This document shows positions 1 to 6,402 of a DNA stretch of 7,048 nt, piece after piece. Origin of the DNA: Clostridiales bacterium (GTDB taxonomy: Bacteria; Bacillota; Clostridia; Oscillospirales; Oscillospiraceae); NCBI GenBank assembly GCA_021201515.1, contig JAJQET010000060.1:1-7048 (forward strand), given 5' to 3'. The notes below the pieces were generated by a model. The model did not search any database, had not been told where the DNA came from, and worked only from the letters and a program-made list of their open reading frames with translations. The position numbers and the translations under genes are program-made. Positions within the stretch are counted from its first letter, which is position 1, and each line of letters starts with the position of its first letter.

Positions 1-722
1 ATCCCTGGCTCCCCGGCTGTCTGGAGCTCAGCGGTACGGGAGATTTGGAGGGACTGGATGCCTTCCGCCGGGGGGACTTCTTCGTCCAGGATGTGGCGGC
101 GCGGCTGGCGGTGCTGACGGCGGAGCCAAAGCCGGGGATGCAGGTGCTGGACTGCTGCGGCGCACCGGGAGGGAAGACCTTCTCCGCCGCCCTGCTGATG
201 GGGGACGAGGGCAGGATTCTGTCCTGCGACATCCACCCCGGCAAGGTGAAGCTGATACGCAACGGGGCCCGGCGGCTGGGACTAAACAGCGTGGAGCCCC
301 GCCTGCAAAACGCAAAAGAGTTTGACCCTGCACTGGAAGGGGCCTTTGATTTGGTGATTGCCGACGTCCCCTGCTCCGGCCTGGGCATCATCCGGAAGAA
401 GCCGGATATTCGTTACAAAGACCCGGAGCAGCTCACCGGGCTGCCCCAGGTGCAGCGGGCGATTCTGGACAACGTCAGCCGGTATGTGAAGCCGGGGGGC
501 GGCCTGCTCTACGCCACCTGCACTGGGCTGAAACGGGAGAATGAGGACGTGGTGACGGGCTTCCTTGGGTCGCACGGCGACTTTGCGCCGGAACCTCTCC
601 GACTGCCGGAGCCCATCGGCCAGGTGGAGGCGGGGATGCTGACCCTCTGGCCCCACATCCACGGCACAGACGGCTTCTTCATGGCAAAGCTGCGCCGGAG
701 GGAAAGGAGCGAGGACAGGTGA
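1..722 (+). CDS. rsmB: RsmB, 16S rRNA (cytosine-967 C5)-methyltransferase, C-terminal part (5' truncated by window)
   Basis: The frame is open from base 3 to the TGA at 720-722, giving 239 residues without a start, so this is the C-terminal half of a protein that is usually about 430-450 residues. It transfers a methyl group from SAM to C5 of a cytosine in 16S rRNA. Visible motifs are the entry segment GDFFVQDVAA, the SAM-binding loop VLDCCGAPGGKT (about 48-59 of the visible part), motif IV DVPCSGLG with its Cys codon at 372-374, and motif VI YATCT followed by ENED, with the catalytic Cys codon at 519-521. Both cysteines of the m5C-methyltransferase mechanism are present. The TTG at 45 is not the real start, because the residues before it (PWLPGCLELSGTGDLE) are family-like. 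The N-terminal NusB-like RNA-binding domain lies outside the window. The stop overlaps the rlmN start. RsmB is preferred over other m5C methyltransferases because of its neighbour rlmN and the B. subtilis yloM-yloN order. Confidence 0.93.
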   Translation, partial: PWLPGCLELSGTGDLEGLDAFRRGDFFVQDVAARLAVLTAEPKPGMQVLDCCGAPGGKTFSAALLMGDEGRILSCDIHPGKVKLIRNGARRLGLNSVEPRLQNAKEFDPALEGAFDLVIADVPCSGLGIIRKKPDIRYKDPEQLTGLPQVQRAILDNVSRYVKPGGGLLYATCTGLKRENEDVVTGFLGSHGDFAPEPLRLPEPIGQVEAGMLTLWPHIHGTDGFFMAKLRRRERSEDR

Positions 723-1750
723 CAGACATCAAATCCCTGAGCAGGGCAGAGCTGTCCGCCCTGGTGGCGGAGCTGGGGGAACCAGGCTTCCGCGCAAAGC
801 AGATCTTCACCTGGCTCCAGAAGGGCGTGGAAGGTTTTGACGAGATGACCAACCTCCCGAAATCCCTGCGGGGGAAGCTGGCAGAGCGCTGCACTCTGAC
901 TGTGCCGGTGGCGGAGCGAAAGCAGGTCTCCCAGCTGGACGGCACCATCAAATATTTGTGGCGGCTGGCCGACGGAAATTGCATCGAAACGGTTATCATG
1001 CGCTATCAACATGGGAATACTGTCTGTGTCTCCTCCGAGGTGGGATGCCTGATGGGCTGCGCCTTCTGCGCCTCCACGGTGGGGGGACTGGTGCGGCGGC
1101 TCACCCCGGCGGAGATTCTGGATCAGGTGATCTTCTCCCAGAAGGACTCTGGACTGCCCATCTCCAACATCGTGCTGATGGGCATTGGCGAGCCTATGGA
1201 CAACCTGGACGCGGTGCTGCGCTTTCTGGAGCTGGTAAACGACCCGGAGGGGCTGAACATCGGGATGCGGCACATCTCCCTGTCCACCTGCGGCATTGTG
1301 CCGGGGATTCAGCGGCTGGGGGAGCTGGATTTGCAGCTGACCCTGTCCGTCTCCCTCCACGCCCCGGACAACGAAACCCGGAACCGGCTGATGCCGGTGA
1401 ACCGGGCCTACCCGGTGGAGGAACTGTTCGCCGCCTGCCACCGCTATTTTCAGGAGACGGGACGGCGCATCAGCTTTGAATACGCCATGATCGACGGGGT
1501 GAACGACCACGACTGGCAGGCCGACCTCATCGTAAAGCATCTGAAGGGGATGCCGGGCCATGTGAACCTGATTCCCCTGAACGATGTGCGGGAGAGCCCG
1601 CTGAAACCCTCCAGGCGGGTGGCCGCCTTCCAGAAGCGGCTGGAGCGCCAGGGGGTCACCGCCACCGTCCGCCGGAAGCTGGGGGGCGACATCGACGCCT
1701 CCTGCGGCCAGCTCCGCCGGAAAACACTCAACCTGGAAGATAAAGCATGA
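719..1750 (+). CDS. rlmN: RlmN, radical-SAM 23S rRNA (adenine-2503 C2)-methyltransferase
   Basis: A 343-residue cytoplasmic enzyme that methylates C2 of A2503 in 23S rRNA (and A37 of some tRNAs in studied relatives) by a ping-pong radical-SAM reaction. The [4Fe-4S] cluster motif CX3CX2C is C110/C114/C117 (GCLMGCAFC). C103, seven residues before it, matches the E. coli resolving cysteine C118, and C329 in DASCGQLRR matches the methyl-carrying C355. GIGEPMDN (155-162) is the SAM-contact loop. The N-terminal helical RNA-binding part (about 1-90) and C-terminal VTVRRKLGGDIDASCGQL-type end (with one residue difference) are normal for the family. The start is GTG at 719, because the protein aligns from its first residues, AAAGGAG at 703-709 is well spaced, and GTGA overlaps the rsmB stop, implying translational coupling. 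All catalytic residues are present and the length is normal. The resistance enzyme Cfr shares this fold, but the position beside rsmB and prpC favours RlmN. Confidence 0.96.
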   Translation: MTDIKSLSRAELSALVAELGEPGFRAKQIFTWLQKGVEGFDEMTNLPKSLRGKLAERCTLTVPVAERKQVSQLDGTIKYLWRLADGNCIETVIMRYQHGNTVCVSSEVGCLMGCAFCASTVGGLVRRLTPAEILDQVIFSQKDSGLPISNIVLMGIGEPMDNLDAVLRFLELVNDPEGLNIGMRHISLSTCGIVPGIQRLGELDLQLTLSVSLHAPDNETRNRLMPVNRAYPVEELFAACHRYFQETGRRISFEYAMIDGVNDHDWQADLIVKHLKGMPGHVNLIPLNDVRESPLKPSRRVAAFQKRLERQGVTATVRRKLGGDIDASCGQLRRKTLNLEDKA

Positions 1751-1842
1751 CCCCGAGTGAGCAATCAAATCAGCGCCCATCTGCTCCGCACTGCGCCGGA
1801 GCAGGCCGAACATAGACAGCGCAGGGAAATGGACGGGTACGC
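1751..1842 (+). other. rlmN-prpC spacer with perfect 8-bp inverted repeat
   Basis: This 92-nt gap is the longest between genes before position 6848. It contains a perfect inverted repeat, CTGCTCCG at 1781-1788 and CGGAGCAG at 1797-1804, with an 8-nt loop. No T-run follows, so it is not a classic intrinsic terminator; an RNA-processing or attenuation role is possible. Two tiny open frames lie here. One starts with ATG 1747 (ATGA overlap with the rlmN stop, 22 codons, TAG at 1813-1815). The other continues in the rlmN frame from the codon after its TGA and ends at TGA 1844-1846 inside the prpC start. Neither has a clear ribosome-binding site of its own or any motif. I see no convincing -35/-10 pair. 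Confidence 0.5.
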
Positions 1843-2568
1843 ATGAACATATATGGAATCACAGACCAGGGCAGGGTCCGAACCCAGAATCAGGACGCCT
1901 TTTATGAATGGACGGACGGTGCATACGCTGTTTTGCTGGTCTGTGACGGCATGGGCGGGGCCAAGGCCGGGAACGTGGCCAGCACCCTGGCGGTGCAACA
2001 GTTTGCCGAGGCCATCGCCCGGTCCCACGGCGTCGTGCAGGAGCGGCTCCGGGACGCCCTGGCCCAGGCCAACGAGGCGGTCTATACCCGCTCCCGCCAG
2101 GATGCGGCCTGTCAGGGGATGGGCACCACCCTGGTGGCGGCCTTCGCCGGAGAGGGCAAGGCGTACTTCATCAACGTGGGGGACAGCCGGGCCTATCTTC
2201 TGACCCCCGACCGCATCCGTCAGGTGACCCGGGACCACTCCCTGGTGGCGGAGCTGGTGGAGTGCGGCAGGCTCACAGAGGAGGAGGCCCGCTTCCATCC
2301 CAACCGCAATGTGATCACCCGGGCGCTGGGTACGGCCCGGAATGTGATCGGCGACGTCTTTGAGGCGGAGCTGGGCGAGGGAAGCAAGCTGCTGCTGTGC
2401 AGCGACGGGCTGAGCAATCTGGTGACGCCGGAGGAAATGCTGCAAACCGCCATGACGGAGGACAGTGTCGCAAGCTGCTGCACACGGCTGGTGGCGATGG
2501 CGCTGGAACGGGGCGCGCCGGACAACGTGACCGTGGTCATGCTGGACAATGCGCCGGAAAGCGTCTGA
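1843..2568 (+). CDS. prpC: PrpC/Stp-type PP2C (PPM) Ser/Thr protein phosphatase
   Basis: A 241-residue cytoplasmic, metal-dependent phosphatase that removes phosphate from Ser/Thr, typically from the substrates and activation loop of the adjacent PASTA kinase. The motifs run in normal PPM order: RVRTQNQD (metal Asp D18), VCDGMGG (D35-G36, metal binding), GMGTTLVAA (92-100), NVGDSRAYLL (111-120), the flap-like segment with TRDHSLV, CSDGLSNLV (D188), and APDNVTVV (D227-N228). The length and all metal ligands are normal for a compact bacterial PrpC/Stp. ATG 1843 is chosen because the protein begins with the family-typical NIYGITDQGR. Its Shine-Dalgarno is poor (AGGGA at 1823-1827 is distant, and GGACGGG at 1831-1837 is only partly matching). 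Only 18 nt separate it from the kinase gene, so the antagonistic pair is surely co-transcribed, as in most Firmicutes. B. subtilis names are used by homology. Confidence 0.95.
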   Translation: MNIYGITDQGRVRTQNQDAFYEWTDGAYAVLLVCDGMGGAKAGNVASTLAVQQFAEAIARSHGVVQERLRDALAQANEAVYTRSRQDAACQGMGTTLVAAFAGEGKAYFINVGDSRAYLLTPDRIRQVTRDHSLVAELVECGRLTEEEARFHPNRNVITRALGTARNVIGDVFEAELGEGSKLLLCSDGLSNLVTPEEMLQTAMTEDSVASCCTRLVAMALERGAPDNVTVVMLDNAPESV

Positions 2569-2573
2569 GAGAC

Positions 2574-2580
2574 AGGAGGA
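2574..2580 (+). promoter_or_regulatory. Strong Shine-Dalgarno for pknB
   Basis: AGGAGGA lies six nucleotides before the ATG at 2587. It is the strongest ribosome-binding site in the first four genes, so the kinase can initiate independently of the phosphatase upstream. Confidence 0.75.
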
Positions 2581-2586
2581 TTCGAT

Positions 2587-4803
2587 ATGGATGAATACAT
2601 AGGAAAAATGCTGGATGACCGCTATGAGATACTGGACGTCCTGGGTGTGGGCGGCATGGCGGTGGTCTACAAGGCGAAATGTCATCGTCTGAACCGCCTG
2701 GTGGCGGTGAAGATACTGAAGCCGGAGCTGGCGGAGGACGAGGAGATTCGCAGCCGTTTCCATGACGAGTCCCAGGCGGTGGCCATGATGAGCCATCCCA
2801 ACATTGTCAACGTCTACGACGTGAACCAGACAGAGGGCATCGAATATATTGTCATGGAGCTGATCGAGGGCATCACCCTGAAGCAGTATATGAAAAAGCG
2901 GGGGGCCGCCCTGAACTGGCGGGAAGCCCTCCACTTCAGCACCCAGATTTTCCAGGCCCTGAAACACGCCCACAGCCGGGGCATCGTCCACCGGGACATC
3001 AAGCCCCAGAACATCATGGTGCTGCGGGACGGCAGCGTGAAGGTGGCCGACTTCGGCATCGCCCGCATCTCCGACTCCCAGCGCACCATGACCACGGAGA
3101 CCCTGGGCAGCGTCCACTATATCTCCCCGGAGCAGGCCAAGGGCAGCGACATCGACGGCCGCAGCGACCTGTACTCCGCCGGTGTGGTGCTCTACGAAAT
3201 GCTGACGGGCCGCCTGCCCTACGAAGGGAACTCCGCCATCTCGGTGGCGTTGCAGCACATCAACTCCATCCCCCTGTCCCCCAGGGAGCTGGTGGAGGAC
3301 ATTCCGGTGGGCATCGAGCAGATCACCATGAAGTGCATGGCCCCCAACCGGGATCTCCGCTACAACAACGCGGATGAAGTGCTGGCCGACCTGGACGCCT
3401 TCCGCAAGAACCCGGACATCGTCTTCCCCTATGAAAACCCCTGGATTCCCGGCGACAACGATGTCACCGTCCTGCATATGCCGGCGGTGACGGAGGCCGG
3501 GGCCGTGGCCGGCGCGGCGGCGGGAACACAGGGAACCGCCGGGGCAGAACCCCTGCCGGAGGGCACAGGGGATGAGGAGGACGACGAGGACGATTCCTCC
3601 AGAAATAAGCGGCTGGCCATCATCCTTGGCACGGTGGCGGTGATTCTGCTGGTGATTGTCCTGCTGTTCTTCCTGGTGTGGCGGAACCTGCTCTCCGACG
3701 TGATGGGGACGACGGAGACCTATGAGGTGCCCTCCCTCCTGGGCATGACCCCGGGGGAGGCGGAGGAATACCTGCTGGAAAACGAGGACTACAGCGGGCA
3801 TTTCACCATCACCGTCAGCGAGGAGACGGTGTATGATGTGAACTATGAAATCGGGCAAATCGCTGCTCAGACGCCGACAGGCGGCACCACCTCCAAGAGC
3901 GAGGTGACGGAGATTACCGTCACCCTCTGCGCTGAGGAGGAAGAGGAGGAGACCATGGTGATGCCCAACATCATCGGTGAGAACTACAGAGAGTGGGCAT
4001 CGAAGCTGGAGGATGAGTACAACGTCATTGTCAAGTACGACGCCCGCACCTCCGACGATTACGAGGAGGACGAAATCATCTCCACCGACCCTGTGGCAGG
4101 GGAGACCCTTACCGCCGGGCAGAGCGTCATGCTGTACTACAGTAAGGGGCCAGCGGTGAAGAAGGTGACCATGATCTCTGTGGAGGGGCTGACCCAGGAG
4201 CAGGCCGAGACCAAAATCACAGAGCTGGGGCTGACCGTGGGTGAAATCGTCACCGTGGACAGCAACATGGCCAAGGGCACCGTGGTGTACCAGAGCATTG
4301 CCACCAACACCGAGGTCAATGTGGGTACAGCGGTGAACCTCCAGGTCAGCGCAGGCCCGGCGGAGACGAACGATGACGACACCATCACCACCGAGGATCC
4401 AGACAGCGACGACACCACCGGCTCCGAAACGGGGGATTCCGACCAGCAGAACGACACCGGCGGCGATGACACCACCAATTCGGACACCGGAAGCAGCGAC
4501 GGCGATACCGGCGGCGACGACACCACGGGCAGCGATACCGGCAGCACCGGGGGCAGCGGAGACACCGGCAGCAGCGGTGAGGATACCGGCAGCGAGGAGG
4601 AAACCCTCCACTACGTTGTCATCACCATGCCGGAAGGCCGCACCGAGGATTCCTATGTGGTGGTCACGGTGAACGGCTCCGTCCTCTATGAGGGGGCCAT
4701 TGAGCCGGAAAACGGCCGGGTGACCCTGACCATCTCCGGTAATGTGGAGAGCGTTTCCGTCACCCTGGACGGCGAGGACTATACGAACTTTACGGTGTCA
4801 TGA
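2587..4803 (+). CDS. prkC: PASTA-domain membrane Ser/Thr protein kinase (PrkC/PknB/Stk family)
   Basis: A 738-residue membrane kinase that phosphorylates Ser/Thr on cytoplasmic targets; PASTA domains of homologues bind muropeptides or lipid II, linking wall state to growth, division and, in B. subtilis, spore germination. Kinase domain, about 10-275: glycine loop LGVGGMAVVY (19-28), K42 in VAVK, helix-C Glu E61, HRDIKPQN (135-142, catalytic D137), DFG 155-157, and an activation loop TMTTETLGS with Thr167, 169, 170 and 172, probable autophosphorylation sites. A juxtamembrane segment with an acidic run DEEDDEDD (329-336) precedes one transmembrane helix (about 343-365). Outside are three PASTA repeats (about 378-447, 456-520, 523-590), a low-complexity Asp/Thr/Gly/Ser linker (591-674), and a short beta-rich end domain (675-738) that resembles in position the Ig-like tail of Staphylococcus and Bacillus PrkC. 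The linker makes it longer than B. subtilis PrkC (about 650). The gene overlaps rsgA by ATGA. Confidence 0.96.
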   Translation: MDEYIGKMLDDRYEILDVLGVGGMAVVYKAKCHRLNRLVAVKILKPELAEDEEIRSRFHDESQAVAMMSHPNIVNVYDVNQTEGIEYIVMELIEGITLKQYMKKRGAALNWREALHFSTQIFQALKHAHSRGIVHRDIKPQNIMVLRDGSVKVADFGIARISDSQRTMTTETLGSVHYISPEQAKGSDIDGRSDLYSAGVVLYEMLTGRLPYEGNSAISVALQHINSIPLSPRELVEDIPVGIEQITMKCMAPNRDLRYNNADEVLADLDAFRKNPDIVFPYENPWIPGDNDVTVLHMPAVTEAGAVAGAAAGTQGTAGAEPLPEGTGDEEDDEDDSSRNKRLAIILGTVAVILLVIVLLFFLVWRNLLSDVMGTTETYEVPSLLGMTPGEAEEYLLENEDYSGHFTITVSEETVYDVNYEIGQIAAQTPTGGTTSKSEVTEITVTLCAEEEEEETMVMPNIIGENYREWASKLEDEYNVIVKYDARTSDDYEEDEIISTDPVAGETLTAGQSVMLYYSKGPAVKKVTMISVEGLTQEQAETKITELGLTVGEIVTVDSNMAKGTVVYQSIATNTEVNVGTAVNLQVSAGPAETNDDDTITTEDPDSDDTTGSETGDSDQQNDTGGDDTTNSDTGSSDGDTGGDDTTGSDTGSTGGSGDTGSSGEDTGSEEETLHYVVITMPEGRTEDSYVVVTVNGSVLYEGAIEPENGRVTLTISGNVESVSVTLDGEDYTNFTVS
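4408..4572 (+). repeat. Imperfect tandem repeat in the kinase linker (three units, 17-19 codons)
   Basis: Three consecutive units each begin DDTT and carry SETG or SDTG: residues 608-626, 627-643 and 644-662 of the kinase, followed by shorter DTGS fragments. At DNA level, the 24-nt blocks at 4453-4476 and 4504-4527 differ at only three positions and are exactly 51 nt apart. The repeats stay in frame. Such arrays tend to change copy number by slippage, so linker length probably varies among strains. Confidence 0.8.
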
Positions 4804-5684
4804 CAGGACTGATTATCAAAGCGCTCAGCGGCTTCTACGATGTGGACTGCGGCGGGCAGGTGTACCGGTGCAGGGCCAGAGGGAAGTTCCGCTATGAAAA
4901 GGTCTCCCCGCTGGTGGGGGACCGGGTGGAGATCACCCCCACCGAGGCCGGCTGCGGCCGGCTGGACAAGATTCTGGAGCGGCGCAACTGCTTCCAGCGC
5001 CCGGCGGTGGCCAATATGGACCAGATGGTGCTGATCGGAGCCAACGTCAACCCGGTGCCAGACCCCTTCCTCATGGACCGGGTGGCGGCCCTGGCCGAAC
5101 TGAACGACTGCGAGCCCATCATCGTGCTGAATAAGTGCGACCTGGACCCCTGCGACGAACTGTATCAGCGGTTCCGGCAGGCAGGCTTCCAGACCCTGCG
5201 GGTCAGCGCCCACACCGGGGAGGGGGTTCCTGAACTTGGGGCGCTGATTGCGGGGAAGACGGTGGTGTTCACCGGCAACTCCGGCGTGGGGACGTCCTCC
5301 CTGCTGAACGCCCTGGAGCCGGAGTTTGGCATCCCCACCGGGGAGGTCAGCGAGAAGCTGGGCCGGGGGCGGCACACCACCCGCCATGTGGAGCTGTTCC
5401 GGCTGAAAAACGGGGCAATCGTCGCGGACACGCCGGGCTTCGCCGCCTTTGACACCGAGACGGAGGAGCTGTTGGATAAGGAACGGTTGGCCTGGGCCTT
5501 CCGGGAGTTCCGGCCCTACCTGGACCGGTGCCGGTATGTGGGCTGCGCCCATGTGAAGGAGAAGGGCTGCGCCATCCTGGCGGCGGTGAAGGAGGGAGAA
5601 ATCTCCCGCTCCCGCCACGACAGCTATGTGCGGCTGTACCAGACGGCGAAGGAGCACAACAGCTGGGAACAGACAAAACGTTAG
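4800..5684 (+). CDS. rsgA: RsgA (CpgA/YloQ), ribosome small-subunit-dependent GTPase, with altered P-loop
   Basis: A 294-residue circularly permuted GTPase that helps the last steps of 30S assembly. It has an OB-fold (about 1-70, with CRARGKFR and VGDRVEI), then the motifs in permuted order: G4 NKCD (111-114), G5 SAHTG (136-140), G1 P-loop GNSGVGTSS (159-167), G2 GRHTTRHVEL (190-199), G3 DTPG (210-213), then the zinc site CX4CXHX5C (C244, C249, H251, C257). The oddity is residue 165: the family has Lys in GxSGVGKSS, but the codon at 5292-5294 is ACG (Thr). One A-to-C change from AAG would explain it. Everything else is intact. The start ATG 4800 fits the family beginning (GLIIKALSGFYDV); it has no near Shine-Dalgarno (GAGGA at 4774-4778 is 21 nt away) and overlaps the kinase stop by ATGA, so translation is probably coupled. 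In B. subtilis this protein is a PrkC substrate. Identity is certain; activity is in doubt. Confidence 0.95.
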   Translation: MTGLIIKALSGFYDVDCGGQVYRCRARGKFRYEKVSPLVGDRVEITPTEAGCGRLDKILERRNCFQRPAVANMDQMVLIGANVNPVPDPFLMDRVAALAELNDCEPIIVLNKCDLDPCDELYQRFRQAGFQTLRVSAHTGEGVPELGALIAGKTVVFTGNSGVGTSSLLNALEPEFGIPTGEVSEKLGRGRHTTRHVELFRLKNGAIVADTPGFAAFDTETEELLDKERLAWAFREFRPYLDRCRYVGCAHVKEKGCAILAAVKEGEISRSRHDSYVRLYQTAKEHNSWEQTKR

Positions 5685-5687
5685 AGG

Positions 5688-5728
5688 AACGCCATACAAG
5701 TCCGCGGCAGCGATTTGTATGGCGTTTT
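5688..5728 (+). terminator. Strong hairpin with short T-run between rsgA and thiN (possible terminator or attenuator)
   Basis: AACGCCATACAA (5688-5699) is perfectly complementary to TTGTATGGCGTT (5715-5726). The stem extends inward by a G-T wobble and two more pairs to 15 bp, leaving a 9-nt loop (5703-5711). The right arm runs into TTTT at 5725-5728, then CC. The stem is strong but the T-run is short, so complete termination is uncertain. It starts three bases after the rsgA stop and ends just before the thiN ribosome-binding site. It could therefore end the rsgA transcript, weaken readthrough into thiN, or protect a 3' end. Confidence 0.6.
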
Positions 5729-5733
5729 CCAGC

Positions 5734-5740
5734 AGGAGGG
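5734..5740 (+). promoter_or_regulatory. Shine-Dalgarno that fixes the thiN start
   Basis: AGGAGGG lies six nucleotides before ATG 5747. It decides the start, since the same frame is open much further upstream through the end of rsgA. Confidence 0.8.
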
Positions 5741-5746
5741 ACAGGT

Positions 5747-6388
5747 ATGAAAACAAGCAAACGGGCGGTGATCTTCGGTTCCGCCCCCTGCGAGGACTGG
5801 GGCTTTCTGGCCCATTACCTGCGAGGCGGGGAGTGGGTCATCGCGGCGGACGGCGGCAGGCGGCTGGCCCAGGCTGCCGGGCTGACCCCTGACTGGTATG
5901 TAGGGGACGGCGACTCCGGCGGCTGGCCGGAGGGGCTGGAATCGGTGGTGCTGCCGGAGGAGAAGGACGTCACCGATTTGGAGGCCGCCATTTCGCTGGC
6001 CTTCCGGCTGGGCTGTGACGAGCTGCTGCTGACCGGCTGCACCGGTGGGCGGTTTGACCACTATCTGTCCAACTGTTACCTGCTGGAGCAGATTCATGAC
6101 CGGGGCGGCCGGGGTCTGCTGGTGGATGGGATGAACGAGATTTGCTACCTCACCGCCGGGCGGACGGTGGTGGAGAACGACCCGCCCTACCGGTATCTGG
6201 GTCTGCTGCCACTGGACAGGGTGCTGAAAAGCGTCTCTATCCACGGGACGAAGTATGTGCTGGATGGGGTGGACGTGCCCAGAGGGGGAACGCTGACCGT
6301 CAGCAATGAGATTCTGCCCGGCGGCCCGGCGGAGCTTTCCATCGGGGCGGGGTGCGCCCTGCTGGTGCGGAGTGTGCCGCAGTTTTAG
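5747..6388 (+). CDS. thiN: Thiamine pyrophosphokinase (ThiN)
   Basis: A 213-residue cytoplasmic enzyme that transfers diphosphate from ATP to thiamine, giving thiamine diphosphate (EC 2.7.6.2). Seen in the sequence: ADGG (34-37), the GDxDS metal/nucleotide motif as GDGDS (53-57), the conserved KDVTD (73-77) with LEAA after it, TGCTGGRFDHYLSN (96-109), and a C-terminal thiamine-binding beta domain with GTKYVLDGVDVPRGG (167-181) and SNEI. The length equals that of the B. subtilis family member. ATG 5747 is chosen over earlier in-frame codons by the AGGAGGG site and because the protein starts properly at RAVIFGSAP. It is the YloS/ThiN position of the B. subtilis cluster, but rpe, which precedes it there, is missing. 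A hairpin separates it from rsgA. No thiamine riboswitch is visible in the 62-nt leader, so supply of the enzyme is probably constitutive. Confidence 0.94.
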   Translation: MKTSKRAVIFGSAPCEDWGFLAHYLRGGEWVIAADGGRRLAQAAGLTPDWYVGDGDSGGWPEGLESVVLPEEKDVTDLEAAISLAFRLGCDELLLTGCTGGRFDHYLSNCYLLEQIHDRGGRGLLVDGMNEICYLTAGRTVVENDPPYRYLGLLPLDRVLKSVSIHGTKYVLDGVDVPRGGTLTVSNEILPGGPAELSIGAGCALLVRSVPQF

Positions 6389-6395
6389 GGAACCG

Positions 6396-6402
6396 AAGGA
6401 GG
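6396..6402 (+). promoter_or_regulatory. Shine-Dalgarno that fixes the start of the 6411 gene
   Basis: AAGGAGG lies eight nucleotides before ATG 6411. The frame is open further upstream inside thiN, but this site and the membrane-anchor sequence that follows set the true start. Confidence 0.8.

Noticed and set aside
719..1750. Cfr-type antibiotic-resistance methyltransferase
   Set aside because: Cfr and RlmN share the cluster and cysteine motifs, but this gene sits in the conserved rsmB-rlmN-prpC order and has the host's composition, so the housekeeping enzyme is far more likely.
1781..1804. Intrinsic terminator after rlmN
   Set aside because: The stem is good but is followed by GCCGAACATAG with no T-run on the + strand.
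509..1813. 434-codon open frame on the minus strand opposite rlmN
   Set aside because: Same kind of compositional shadow; no motif, while the + strand has complete radical-SAM signatures.
1748..1846. Stop-codon readthrough or selenocysteine extension of RlmN through its TGA
   Set aside because: The frame is open for 31 more codons, but RlmN is already complete at its catalytic cysteine and usual length, and the added residues look like no known extension.
1765..4611. Very long open frame on the minus strand (948 codons) opposite prpC and the kinase gene
   Set aside because: It is rich in His, Gly, Val, Leu and Gln as expected from the complement of G+C-biased codons, shows no domain, and lies opposite two genes with full sets of catalytic motifs.
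5528..5746. N-terminal extension of thiN back into rsgA
   Set aside because: The extra residues are the rsgA sequence read in another frame, and a strong ribosome-binding site plus family-typical N-terminus mark ATG 5747.
5685..5746. Thiamine (TPP) riboswitch before thiN
   Set aside because: The 62-nt leader is too short and lacks the conserved CUGAGA-type core; it is a simple hairpin.
4779..5756. 325-codon open frame on the minus strand opposite rsgA
   Set aside because: Composition-driven shadow with no recognisable motif opposite a clear GTPase gene.
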